DNA of 36,174 nt, from the NCBI RefSeq assembly GCF_029975155.1, contig NZ_JARKPQ010000292.1:1-36174 (forward strand), read 5' to 3'. Below the pieces are notes generated by a model. It had not been told where the DNA came from, made no database searches, and worked only from the letters and a program-made list of their open reading frames with translations. Every line of letters starts with the position of its first letter. Position 1 is the stretch's first letter. Source of the DNA: Propionicimonas sp. Its GTDB lineage: Bacteria > Actinomycetota > Actinomycetes > Propionibacteriales > Propionibacteriaceae. Made by a program: the position numbers and the translations under genes. Below, one piece after another: positions 16,351-23,818 of this stretch.

Positions 16351-17324
16351 GCCCGCCCCGCGTCCGCGGACGTCCGCCTGAGGCCCTGTCTCGGGTCGAT
16401 CAGCAGGTAGGAGAAGTCGACCAGCGCGCTGATCACCAGCACGGCGAGGACCAGGAACATCACCGTCCCCTGCACGACGACCAGGTCGCGCTGGCCCACG
16501 GCCGTGAGCAGCATCGAGCCCAGCCCGGGAAGGGTGAACACCGACTCGACCACGATCGCGCCCACCAGCACGCTGGACAGCTGCAGGCCCAGCACGGTCA
16601 CCAGCGAGATCGCGGCGTTGCGGACGCCGTGGCGCAGCAGCGCGCGCATGGGCGTCCAGCCGATCGAGCGCGCGGTGCGGTAGTAGTCCTCGTCCAGCAC
16701 CTCGAGGAAGGCGGAGCGGACGTACCGGATCAGCACCGCGGCCTGCACGCCGGCGAGCGTCACGGCGGGCAGCACCAGGTGTGCCGCCCACTGACCGGGG
16801 TTCTTCGCCAGCGGCACGTAGCCGTTGGCCGGCAGCCAGCGCAGCCACACCGAGAAGAAGAAGACCAGCAGGATGCCGCCCCAGAACACCGGAATCGCCA
16901 TCCCGATCTGGGCGGCGGCACTGATCGTGAAGCCGGGCCAGGAACGGCGCTTGAGCGCGGCCACCATGCCGGCGGGCAGGGCGATCAGCAGCGACCCGAT
17001 CAGTCCGAACAGCACCAGCCACAGGGTGACGGCGAGCCGTGGCGCCAGCAGCGCCAGCACAGGCTGGCCGTTGAGGTGGGAGTGCCCGAAGTCGCCGACG
17101 AGGATCCCGCCCAGCCAGCTGAGGTACTGCAGGACCAGCGGCCGGTCGAGACCGAGTTGCGCGCGCAGCTCGGCCAGCGCCTCGGGAGTCGCGTCGGTGC
17201 CGAGCAGAACCTGCGCGACGTCGCCGGGCAGGGCGTGGGTCATGACGAAGATGAGCAGGGACGCCCCGAGCAGGCTGACGGCGAAGACCCCGAGGCGCCG
17301 GCCGACGCGCAGGGCGAGGCTCAT
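16347..17324 (-). CDS. Oligopeptide-type ABC transporter permease (DppB/OppB-like)
   Basis: A 325-residue integral membrane permease. The N-terminal helix with FVMTHALPGDVA followed by LRAQLGLDRPLVLQYLSWL is the DppB/OppB signature. The EAA loop TARSIGWTPMRALLRHGVRN contacts the ATPases. TLPGLGSMLLTAVGQRDLVVVQG and the C-terminal DFSYLLIDPRQGL are conserved family segments. It is 16 nt downstream of the binding-protein gene and overlaps the second permease by 4 nt, so the cluster reads as one operon. Confidence 0.95.
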   Translation of the reverse strand: MSLALRVGRRLGVFAVSLLGASLLIFVMTHALPGDVAQVLLGTDATPEALAELRAQLGLDRPLVLQYLSWLGGILVGDFGHSHLNGQPVLALLAPRLAVTLWLVLFGLIGSLLIALPAGMVAALKRRSWPGFTISAAAQIGMAIPVFWGGILLVFFFSVWLRWLPANGYVPLAKNPGQWAAHLVLPAVTLAGVQAAVLIRYVRSAFLEVLDEDYYRTARSIGWTPMRALLRHGVRNAAISLVTVLGLQLSSVLVGAIVVESVFTLPGLGSMLLTAVGQRDLVVVQGTVMFLVLAVLVISALVDFSYLLIDPRQGLRRTSADAGRA

Positions 17325-17340
17325 CTCCTCCGCCCTCCCC

Positions 17341-18891
17341 TCACCTGCTGGTGATCGTCGTCAGGTCGAAGCTGAGCGTGGTGGCGTTCTGCGGAATTCC
17401 GGCGACGCCCGCCTTGGTGATGACGAGGTTCGGCAGCGCGAACAACCAGATCGCCGCGCACTGGTCGGCGAGATAGCGGGCCGCGGCCTTCATCTCCTGG
17501 GTCGCCTGGTCGTCGGTCGCGGCCTCGACGGCCGTGGTGTACAGGGACGCGAACTTCGGGTCGCCGTAGTGCCAGTAGTAGCTCTTGTCCGCGAACTTGC
17601 CCAGGTCGCGGGCCTCGACGTGCGCCACGATCGTCATGTCGTAGTCGCCGTTGATGAACACCTCGTCCAGCCAGCGGTTGAAGTCGAGTTCCTCTGTGGT
17701 CACCTTCACGCCGACGTCCCGCAGCTGGCTGGCCACGAACTGGGCGGACTTGACCGCGTACGGCAGCTCGGGCACACGTAGCCGTAACGTGAGCCCGTTC
17801 GCGTAGCCGGCCTGCTTGAGCAGCGCCTTCGCCTGGTCGGGATCGTAGGGAATCAGACCGGAGAGGTCCTCGTACCAGGGGTCGGTGGGCACGGTCATGG
17901 TGCCGATCAGGGTTCCCTGGCCGGCCCAGGCGGTGTCGACCAGGGCCCTGCGGTCGATCGCCATGGTCAGGGCCTTGCGCACCTCGAGCTTGGCCAGTGC
18001 CTTGTTCTGGTGGTTGAGGCCGAGCACGACCTCGCCGTTGGTGGTGCCGGAGACCGTGGTGAACTGGCTGGTGTCGGCGAACTGCGGCAGCGCGTCCGGT
18101 GCCTGCAGGTTCGAGATGATGTCGAGGTCGCCGCTGAGCATCGAGGCGTTCTCGGCGTTCGGATCGGTGAAGTAGCGGAAGGTGACCTCGTCGAAGCGAG
18201 CGGGGTTGCCCCAGTAGTTGGTGTTACGGGCCAGCACCACGCTGTCGCCGCGGTTGTGCGTCTTCACCTGGTATGGACCGGAGCCGGCACTGGTGGTGTT
18301 GAGGTCGCCGGTCGCCGCCGGGTCGAGGATCATGCCGAGCGTGGACGACATGTCGTACAGCCACATGATCGACGGATGGTTCAGCGTGATCTTCACCTGG
18401 TGGGTCTCCGGCGCGGTCGCGTCCGCCACGACGTCCAGTTGGGTCCTGAGCGTCGGGATGAGCTTCGCGTCGCCCTTCATCCGGTTGATGTTGGCCACGA
18501 CGGCCGCGGCGTCGACCGGCGCGCCGGACGCGAACTTCGCGCTCGGGTTGAGGTGGAAGGTGTAGCTGAGCCGGTCCGGGCTCACCTCCCACCGCTGGGC
18601 GAGCAGCGGCTTGATCTCGCCGGACGAGTCGACCTTCACCAGCGTCTCGTAGACGTTGTAGAGCAGCACCTGGGGAATGGCCGCGGCGACGTTGTGCCAC
18701 GGGTCCATCGACGCGGGTTCGTTGGTCGCGCCGACGACGAGCGTGCGCTCGGGCTCGGTGCTACCGGACGGCGTCTGCGCGGGCGGGGTGCACGCGGCGA
18801 GGGCCAGGGCGAGCACGAGGCTGATCGCCGCTGCGAGGCTCCGGCCGCGTCGAGGGTGCGAACGCCGAGACGTTGCAGCGGCGTAGGTCAT
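17341..18891 (-). CDS. ABC transporter substrate-binding lipoprotein, family 5 (SBP_bac_5)
   Basis: Extracytoplasmic ligand-binding protein of the importer, 516 residues. The N-terminus has a basic region, a hydrophobic stretch and the lipobox LAAC with C34, so it is probably lipid-anchored. Family 5 features include ASMDPWHN near the mature start, NVYETLVKVDSSGEIKPLLA, the GSGPY-type turn at SAGSGPYQVK, and LTMAIDRRALV. Family 5 members bind peptides, nickel or other small ligands; the substrate cannot be told here. GGAGGG sits just before the ATG. A minus-strand TAGACT at 18937-18942 is a candidate -10. It is the first gene of the operon. Confidence 0.94.
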   Translation of the reverse strand: MTYAAATSRRSHPRRGRSLAAAISLVLALALAACTPPAQTPSGSTEPERTLVVGATNEPASMDPWHNVAAAIPQVLLYNVYETLVKVDSSGEIKPLLAQRWEVSPDRLSYTFHLNPSAKFASGAPVDAAAVVANINRMKGDAKLIPTLRTQLDVVADATAPETHQVKITLNHPSIMWLYDMSSTLGMILDPAATGDLNTTSAGSGPYQVKTHNRGDSVVLARNTNYWGNPARFDEVTFRYFTDPNAENASMLSGDLDIISNLQAPDALPQFADTSQFTTVSGTTNGEVVLGLNHQNKALAKLEVRKALTMAIDRRALVDTAWAGQGTLIGTMTVPTDPWYEDLSGLIPYDPDQAKALLKQAGYANGLTLRLRVPELPYAVKSAQFVASQLRDVGVKVTTEELDFNRWLDEVFINGDYDMTIVAHVEARDLGKFADKSYYWHYGDPKFASLYTTAVEAATDDQATQEMKAAARYLADQCAAIWLFALPNLVITKAGVAGIPQNATTLSFDLTTITSR

Positions 18892-18990
18892 CTGCCCTCC
18901 ACAGGTCCGTCCCCCGCGGCGCGAGGAAGCGCCAAGAGTCTAGCCGAGGGGGTCCCCGCGTCCGCCGGAGGCGCCCCTTGCCACGGCGAT

Positions 18991-19019
18991 TTGGGTATCC
19001 GGCCAACCTCACCTAAGCT
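18991..19019 (+). promoter_or_regulatory. Promoter of tRNA-fMet
   Basis: TTGGGT (18991-18996), a 17-nt spacer and TAAGCT (19014-19019). It ends 11 nt before the first base of the tRNA, a good fit for a start site near 19026. Confidence 0.65.
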
Positions 19020-19030
19020 GAACCAGTCGA

Positions 19031-19104
19031 CGCGGGGTGGAGCAGCTCGGTAGCTCGCTGGGCTCATAACCCAGAGGTCATAGGTTCAAATCCTATCCCC
19101 GCTA
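19031..19104 (+). tRNA. Initiator tRNA-fMet (CAT anticodon)
   Basis: A 74-nt cloverleaf: acceptor arm CGCGGGG/CCCCGCT with an unpaired C1-T72 end, D arm with AGCTCGGTAGCT, anticodon stem CTGGG/CCCAG around CTCATAA, and T arm ATAGG/CCTAT around TTCAAAT. The unpaired position 1-72 and three consecutive G-C pairs at the bottom of the anticodon stem are hallmarks of the initiator tRNA rather than the elongator. The CCA end is not encoded. Confidence 0.97.
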
Positions 19105-19111
19105 CGAACGG

Positions 19112-19162
19112 AAACCCGTTCCCGACCAGGTGTAACCACCAGGTCGGGAACGGGTTTTCTTC
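19112..19162 (+). terminator. Rho-independent terminator after tRNA-fMet
   Basis: Perfect 16-bp inverted repeat (AAACCCGTTCCCGACC at 19112-19127 with 19142-19157) followed by TCTTCT, the T-rich tract beginning within the stem end TTTTCTTCT. It starts 7 nt after the tRNA. Confidence 0.95.
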
Positions 19163-19343
19163 TCTCTGCGACGCCCGCTTCGGTGTGAGTTTGTCCACGC
19201 CAGACGGTGGACGAACTCACATCATCTGCGTCCGGCGAAGCCGTTCCGACGACTGGATGTGGACGACGAGCACGGCCTGCGGCTCGGTCTGGACGGGGAT
19301 CGCGCACTGGCGGGGCTGGGTGTGTTCTGTGACCGCTGAGGGC
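19163..19343. other. Intergenic region after tRNA-fMet, possible decayed coding sequence
   Basis: Holds an inverted repeat (GTGAGTTTGTCCAC 19185-19198 with GTGGACGAACTCAC 19207-19220, one mismatch, 8-nt loop). A plus-strand stretch ending in a TGA at 19340 has coding-like codon use (DVDDEHGLRLGLDGDRALAG) but no start, ribosome site or recognised family. It could be a gene remnant. Confidence 0.35.
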
Positions 19344-19393
19344 GTCTCGACAGGCTCGACGAGCGGGGTGGGCGCCCGACGAGCGGGGTGGGG
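19344..19393. repeat. Intergenic copy of the CTCGAC repeat
   Basis: The core (19344-19365, with GACGAGCG in place of GACCAGCG) is followed by a 20-nt-period duplication of CGACGAGCGGGGTGGG (19358-19373 and 19378-19393). The period is not a multiple of three, unlike the copies inside genes. Confidence 0.8.
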
Positions 19394-19403
19394 CGGGCGA
19401 GCG

Positions 19404-19832
19404 TCAGCCGCCCCAGACGGCGGTGGCGCCACTGTGACCGGTGAGCACGACCAGGACCAGACCGGCAACGGCGGCCACGACGGTCAGGGCGGCGGCCGTC
19501 CACCACGCCCAGGTGGCGCGGGTGCGGATCAGCAGGCCGGCCGGGAGAACCAGTGCGAGCGCCACCGCGGGGTACGGCACCAGCTGTCCCCACATCTGGT
19601 GGGTGGCGACGAGCCGTCCCACGCCGAGGCTCTGGGCCAGCGCCTCACCGGACAGCCGGGCGACCACGGCCGAGCCGGCCGCGGCGACGGCGAACGCCAC
19701 CACCAGCCAGCCGTAGCGGTCGCGCGCCCGGGCCGACACCACCACCGCCAGCGCCCCCAGCGAGGCCAGCGGCACCAGCACCACGGCCGCATGCACCACC
19801 AGCGGGTGCACCGGCAGTCCGAAGACCTCCAT
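19404..19832 (-). CDS. DUF2231-like membrane protein
   Basis: A 142-residue protein with about four transmembrane helices (roughly 8-31, 40-60, 86-100 and 109-131). The N-terminal GLPVHPLVVHAAVVLVPLA has the paired His-Pro/Val-His pattern typical of DUF2231, a family of small membrane proteins suspected of heme or redox roles. Function here is unknown. It begins 2 nt after the stop of the lipoprotein gene and so belongs to the same operon, presumably driven by the minus-strand promoter at 20402-20428. Confidence 0.8.
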   Translation of the reverse strand: MEVFGLPVHPLVVHAAVVLVPLASLGALAVVVSARARDRYGWLVVAFAVAAAGSAVVARLSGEALAQSLGVGRLVATHQMWGQLVPYPAVALALVLPAGLLIRTRATWAWWTAAALTVVAAVAGLVLVVLTGHSGATAVWGG

Positions 19833-19834
19833 GG

Positions 19835-20368
19835 CTACTTCTTCACCGGGTCGCCGTCACGGTCCAGCACGAACCAGACGTTGTTCACGTTCTGCCCGAG
19901 GACGTCACCGGGCTTGGCGTCGTCCTTCCAGTAGTACAGCGGCCAGCCGTTGTAGGTGGCCTGCGTGCTGCCGTCCGCGCGGGTGATCGAGCCGAGCTTC
20001 GAGTCGTCCACGCCGGCACCCATGGTCGGCCTGCCGACCAGCGGCGGCCATGCGACCAGGCACTGGCCCTCGCAGGTGCTGGTGTTGGCGGTGTCCTTGG
20101 CGAACATGTAGAGCGTCATGCCCTTGCCGTCCACCACGATCGGGCCGAGCGTACTGTCGGCCAGCTTCAGCGCGAGCGTGGCTGCGTCGGCGCTCGCCGC
20201 ACCGCTGGCCGAGGCGCTGGACGGCGGCGCGTAGGCGGTGTCGGTAGGCGCCGGAGCTGACGCCGACGAGGACGCCGCCGGTGCGGCCGGCGTGCTTCCC
20301 GTGCAGGCGCTGAGCAGGATGACGCACAGGGCGGGGCCTGCGGCCAGGGCGAGTGATCGTGCGAACAT
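19835..20368 (-). CDS. Secreted repeat lipoprotein (COG4315, Lipoprotein_15)
   Basis: A 177-residue predicted lipoprotein. Signal peptide about 1-21 with lipobox LLSAC (C22), then a serine/alanine/proline-rich linker to about 65. Two copies of the family's aromatic-D motif follow: LYMFAKD at 87-93 and LYYWKDD at 144-150. A CEGQC pair at 99-103 could form a disulfide or bind a ligand. Function is unknown; such proteins are often encoded with ECF sigma factors. The ATG at 20368, preceded by GAGGAGGA, was chosen over upstream frame extension. It is divergent from the sigma gene, with mirror-image promoters between them. Confidence 0.88.
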   Translation of the reverse strand: MFARSLALAAGPALCVILLSACTGSTPAAPAASSSASAPAPTDTAYAPPSSASASGAASADAATLALKLADSTLGPIVVDGKGMTLYMFAKDTANTSTCEGQCLVAWPPLVGRPTMGAGVDDSKLGSITRADGSTQATYNGWPLYYWKDDAKPGDVLGQNVNNVWFVLDRDGDPVKK

Positions 20369-20401
20369 GGAGTCCTCCTCATTCCTGGTGGTCCTGCAGG
20401 T

Positions 20402-20428
20402 GATACGACCCAGATCCCGGTTCGGATT
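20402..20428 (-). promoter_or_regulatory. Putative ECF promoter of the lipoprotein-DUF2231 operon
   Basis: Read on the minus strand: AATCCG (20428-20423), a 15-nt spacer, then CGTATC (20407-20402). A start site near 20395 would leave a leader of about 27 nt carrying GAGGAGGA before the ATG at 20368. Both hexamers and the spacer length match the plus-strand promoter exactly. Confidence 0.65.
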
Positions 20429-20440
20429 GCGCCGTGGCGC

Positions 20441-20467
20441 AATCCGTTCGGGTCGCTCGTCCGTATC
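20441..20467 (+). promoter_or_regulatory. Putative autoregulated ECF promoter of the sigma gene
   Basis: AATCCG (20441-20446), a 15-nt spacer and CGTATC (20462-20467). The -10 ends 7 nt before the GTG at 20475, so the message would be nearly leaderless. The -35 lies in a perfect 24-bp palindrome (20423-20446) shared with the minus-strand promoter. Confidence 0.65.
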
Positions 20468-20474
20468 CCGTGAT

Positions 20475-21047
20475 GTGACCGTCTTCTCGCTGGCCGACCG
20501 GGCTCCGGACGCCGCGCTCGTCAGCGCGCTCGCGGTGAACGACGAGTCCGCGGCGGTCGCGTTCGTCCGCCGGTTCCAGGGACCGGTCTTCGGCCTCGCC
20601 CTCTCGGTCACCCGGGACCGGGCGCTCGCCGAGGACGTGGCCCAGGAAGCCTTCCTGCGCGCCTGGCGTGCCGCGGCCAGCTACGACGTCCGCCGGGGCT
20701 CGGTGCTCACGTGGCTGCTGACGATCACGCGCAACGTCGCGATCGACGCCGTCCGGGCCCGCCGGGCCGCGCCGGTGGAGTCGGGCGAGCTCGAACTGCT
20801 GCTCGCCACGACCCTGTCGGCCACCCCACCGGACGGGACGGGCGGCAGGGTCGAGTCCCTGGCCGCGGCGGAGCGGCTCTCCCGGCTACCCGCCGAGCAG
20901 GCCAGGGCTGTGGTGCTGGCCGTGATCGGTGGCCGGACGGCGGCAGAAGTGGCCGAGTACGAGAGGATCCCGCTCGGCACGGCGAAGACGAGAATCCGCA
21001 GCGGGCTCCTCCGCATGCGGCTGGCGCTGGAGGCGGAACGTGACTGA
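20475..21047 (+). CDS. ECF RNA polymerase sigma factor (SigK-like)
   Basis: A 190-residue ECF sigma factor. Region 2 at about 27-95: ALSVTRDRALAEDVAQEAFL and TWLLTITRNVAIDAVRAR. Region 4 at about 128-185: LSRLPAEQARAVVLAVIGGR and RIPLGTAKTRIRSGLLRM. It resembles the SigK/SigL type paired with membrane RskA-like anti-sigma factors, but the subgroup cannot be fixed by eye. The GTG at 20475 was chosen because the upstream in-frame stretch covers the promoter region and is not sigma-like. It overlaps the anti-sigma gene by 8 nt. Confidence 0.92.
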   Translation: MTVFSLADRAPDAALVSALAVNDESAAVAFVRRFQGPVFGLALSVTRDRALAEDVAQEAFLRAWRAAASYDVRRGSVLTWLLTITRNVAIDAVRARRAAPVESGELELLLATTLSATPPDGTGGRVESLAAAERLSRLPAEQARAVVLAVIGGRTAAEVAEYERIPLGTAKTRIRSGLLRMRLALEAERD

Positions 21048-21708
21048 CCGGCATCCCGAACCCGACCAGTTGGTCTCGCTCGCCCTCGCGGAGGCGACCC
21101 CGGCGGAGCAGGAGCACCTCGTCGCGCACCTCGCGGGCTGCCCCACCTGCCGCGACGACTACGCGGAGCTCTCCGACGGCCTGCAGCAGGCCCTCACGGC
21201 CACCCCGGCCGTCGCGCCGCCGGCCGGGTTCTCCGGACGCGTGGTCGCGGCGATGACGGCCACGGACACCGCCCCCGTCCGCCGGCCGGCCCGGACGCGT
21301 CTGCTGGTGGCGGCCGCGGTCCTCCTCGGCCTGCTCGCCGGAGTGGGCGGCACGCTCGCGGCCACCGCACTACTGAACCGCCCGGCCGCAACGGCGAGCC
21401 ACGCCCCCGTCGCCACCCAGCTGCTCACCAGCAGCGGGGACGCCGTCGGCTCGGCCGGGCTCACCACCTTCCGCGGACGCAGCTACCTGCTGCTCAACGT
21501 CACCGCCGGCAAGCCCGGCATGCGCTACGACTGCCTGCTCGTCGCCCGCGACGGCAGCCGCACCAGCGGCGGCTCCTGGACCCTCACCGACGAGTACGGC
21601 ACCGGGACCGCCTCAGGATCGTGGCTGGTGCCGCTGGGCGACGAGCCGCCCGTGAGCGTCGAGCTCGTCGCACCGTCCGGCACGGTGTGGTCGCAGGCTC
21701 ACTTCTGA
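21040..21708 (+). CDS. Membrane-anchored zinc-finger anti-sigma factor (RskA-like)
   Basis: A 222-residue single-pass membrane protein. The cytoplasmic N-terminal domain carries the zinc anti-sigma pattern HLAGCPTC (H30, C34, C37), with H5 a possible further ligand. One transmembrane helix lies at about 88-110. The extracytoplasmic C-terminal domain (about 115-222) has the RskA-like beta-rich ending LVAPSGTVWSQAHF. It should sequester the sigma factor until an envelope signal triggers release. The GTG at 21040 has GGAGGCGG upstream and overlaps the sigma stop, indicating coupling. Confidence 0.9.
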   Translation: MTDRHPEPDQLVSLALAEATPAEQEHLVAHLAGCPTCRDDYAELSDGLQQALTATPAVAPPAGFSGRVVAAMTATDTAPVRRPARTRLLVAAAVLLGLLAGVGGTLAATALLNRPAATASHAPVATQLLTSSGDAVGSAGLTTFRGRSYLLLNVTAGKPGMRYDCLLVARDGSRTSGGSWTLTDEYGTGTASGSWLVPLGDEPPVSVELVAPSGTVWSQAHF

Positions 21709-21723
21709 GCCTGGGTCGCCCAC

Positions 21724-21844
21724 ACGTCATCCCGGCGAACGCCACGTCATCCCGGCGAACGCCACGTCATCCCGGCGAACGCCGGGATCCCTGCACTGAC
21801 CTCGCACTGTGGCTACAGGGATCCCGGGTCGAGCCCGGGATGAC
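21724..21844. repeat. GTCATCCCGG-type repeat with a threefold 20-nt tandem
   Basis: ACGTCATCCCGGCGAACGCC occurs three times in tandem (21724-21783), followed by GGGATCCCTG, a 22-nt spacer, CAGGGATCCC and GGGTCGAGCCCGGGATGAC. The last tandem copy with the following ten bases pairs with the 3' portion, giving a long hairpin. It lies between the convergent anti-sigma and LCP genes and may terminate both. Related to 7772-7954. Confidence 0.87.
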
Positions 21845-21882
21845 GGTAGGCCGGGAGGACGGCAGGCCGGGACGACGGGCAC

Positions 21883-23376
21883 TCACCTCGCGGGGTGATA
21901 GGCGCAGGCGACGTCCAGGTCGGGATTCTTGCCGAGCTCCCGCGCGGCGGCCTCGGAGTCGGCTCGGGTGGGCGCTGCCGACGCGCTGGCACCGGCGTCG
22001 TTGGCCTTGCCCGCCGCCCGCAGTGTCTGCTGGACGCGCTTGCGCGCCTTCGCGAAGTCGGGGTTCAGGAAGGACCAGCCGTCCACGCCGGTCTCGAACG
22101 CCAGCGACCGCAGCTTGGTGCCCTGGATCCGTCCGGCCAGCTCGGCCATCGGCGCGATCAGCGCCCGGGGGACGTCGGTGCGGATCGAGTCCTTCCCGGA
22201 AGCCAGCACCTGCTGGAAGTTCAGCACGAGGTTCGCCGGGGTGGCCTGCTGCGCGACGGCGTGGATCACGCAGCGCTGCCGGGCCATCCGGTCGTAGTCC
22301 TTCAACCCGTACCGGCCGCGGGCGTACCACAGCGCGTCCCCACCGCCGAGGTGCTGTTCCGGCCCCACCGGGAGGTACCGCTTCGGCGGGATCTTCCGGT
22401 CGGTGTCGCCACCCACCGGCACCGGATAATTGATGTTCACGATGATGCCGCCGATGGCGTTGACGAACTGCTTGAAGCCGTTCATGTCGATCTGCACGTA
22501 GTAGTCGATCGGCAGGCCCAGCGCCTCGCCGACCGATGCCTTCATCACCTCTGCGCCGGGGTTCTTCGCGCCCGCGAACACCTTCGCGGGGACGGTCGCC
22601 GGCACGTTCCGGTACATCGCGTCCAGGTAGAAGTCGTCGTCGTCGACCACCGCGGCCGGCCCGAAGCCGTTCGGGTAGTAGCGGTGCAGCGGGGACGTCT
22701 TCGGGAACGGCATCCGCATGGTGTTGCGGGGCAGCGAGATCAGCGTGGTCACGCCGCTGCGGGTGTCGATGGACGCGACGATGGTCGTGTCCGCGCGGAT
22801 GGACAGCCGGGCGTCCCGCGAGGAGTCGTAGTCGCCGCCGATCACCAGCAGGTTGAGCCGCTCGCGACCCGCCCAGGGGTCGGCAGCATCGACGGTCGGC
22901 GCGGCGGGATCGGGTTCCTCCTCGGTGAACACCGTCCGGACGAACTCCGCCGTGCTCCAGGCCATCCCCGCCCCGACCGCGAGCGGTGCGGCTACGGCGA
23001 ACGACAGGACACCGACCAGTGCGGCTCCGGCCACCCGCTGCGCCGGGCTCGCCGGACGTGGTCGCAGCGCGAGGTACGTGGCGGTGACCACCGCGGCCCA
23101 CAACAGCGCCAGCACCACGAGCCCGGTCGCCGCGGCCGTCAGCACGGACGGGTCGGTGGCCGCGCCGATCAGCAGCTGTCGTCCGCCGGTGGCGAGGGTC
23201 GCACCGCCGGCGACCAGCAGCGCGAAAGTCACGAGCGCTATGCCTCCGGGGATCCGCCGTCCTGCCCGCCACAGTCCGGCTCCGGGGACGATCGTGCCCA
23301 GCACGGTCCAGAGGGCGGCGTGGCCGAAACCGGTCGCAGGCGCGTGATCGGCAGGGGTGGGGTCGTCGTCGACCAT
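21883..23376 (-). CDS. LytR-CpsA-Psr (LCP) family cell-wall glycopolymer transferase
   Basis: A membrane-anchored enzyme that transfers lipid-linked glycopolymers to peptidoglycan. In 497 residues, about four hydrophobic helices lie in the first 145 residues (an extended membrane N-terminus), then the LCP domain at about 173-400. Conserved substrate residues are seen in LNLLVIGGD, D196 in IRADTTIVASID, R217 in LISLPRNTM, and a downstream motif with YDRMARQRCVI. The ATG at 23376 has AAGGGA upstream; the frame remains open further upstream but looks non-coding. The C-terminal segment (about 445-497) is alanine-rich and may be extracellular. Confidence 0.93.
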   Translation of the reverse strand: MVDDDPTPADHAPATGFGHAALWTVLGTIVPGAGLWRAGRRIPGGIALVTFALLVAGGATLATGGRQLLIGAATDPSVLTAAATGLVVLALLWAAVVTATYLALRPRPASPAQRVAGAALVGVLSFAVAAPLAVGAGMAWSTAEFVRTVFTEEEPDPAAPTVDAADPWAGRERLNLLVIGGDYDSSRDARLSIRADTTIVASIDTRSGVTTLISLPRNTMRMPFPKTSPLHRYYPNGFGPAAVVDDDDFYLDAMYRNVPATVPAKVFAGAKNPGAEVMKASVGEALGLPIDYYVQIDMNGFKQFVNAIGGIIVNINYPVPVGGDTDRKIPPKRYLPVGPEQHLGGGDALWYARGRYGLKDYDRMARQRCVIHAVAQQATPANLVLNFQQVLASGKDSIRTDVPRALIAPMAELAGRIQGTKLRSLAFETGVDGWSFLNPDFAKARKRVQQTLRAAGKANDAGASASAAPTRADSEAAARELGKNPDLDVACAYHPAR

Positions 23377-23476
23377 GGACGTCCCTTCGGCGTGGGTGCG
23401 GCACGGCCAGCGTAGGCAGCACGGCCAAGCGGGACGGACGGCGCCGCGGGCTCGACACGATCGGGATACTTGCCGC

Positions 23477-23818
23477 ATGGCCTACGACCACGAACTCGCC
23501 GGACGGATCCGGGCTGCGCTGTCCTTCCACCCCGGCATCGCCGAGAAGCGGATGTTCGGCGGCCTTGCCTTCCTCGTCGACGGGCACATGGTGGCCGCGG
23601 CCAGCAACGAAGGGATGATGCTGCGGGTGGATCCGGCCGGATCGGCCCGCCTGCTGGACGGCGAGCGGGTGCGTCCCGTCCGGATGAACGGCCGCGACCT
23701 CGGCGGCTGGCTCTACCTGGAGCCGGAGGTGATCGAGGACGAGTCCAGCCTGCGCGCGTGGCTCGATCGCGGCCTCGCCCGCGTCCGGACGCTGCCGCCG
23801 AAGCCGGCTCAGTCCTGA
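23477..23818 (+). CDS. TfoX N-terminal domain protein
   Basis: A 113-residue single-domain protein with EKRMFGGLAFLVDGHMVAA (24-42) and MMLRVDP, the TfoX_N pattern. The stand-alone domain is common in actinobacteria; its function is unknown, and it should not be assumed to regulate competence because the C-terminal TfoX domain is missing. A GATACT hexamer 6 nt before the ATG, with no Shine-Dalgarno, suggests a leaderless message. It is convergent with the following UPF0303 gene, overlapping it by 10 nt at the stops. Confidence 0.92.
   Translation: MAYDHELAGRIRAALSFHPGIAEKRMFGGLAFLVDGHMVAAASNEGMMLRVDPAGSARLLDGERVRPVRMNGRDLGGWLYLEPEVIEDESSLRAWLDRGLARVRTLPPKPAQS

Noticed and set aside
16351..17022. 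Apparent N-terminal extension of the DppC-like permease within the other permease gene
   Set aside because: The extension is an out-of-frame reading of the DppB-like gene; the ATGA overlap at 16347-16350 marks the real boundary.
19031..19104. tRNA-fMet as an integration (attachment) site
   Set aside because: No duplicated tRNA 3' end and no integrase or phage genes are seen in the window.
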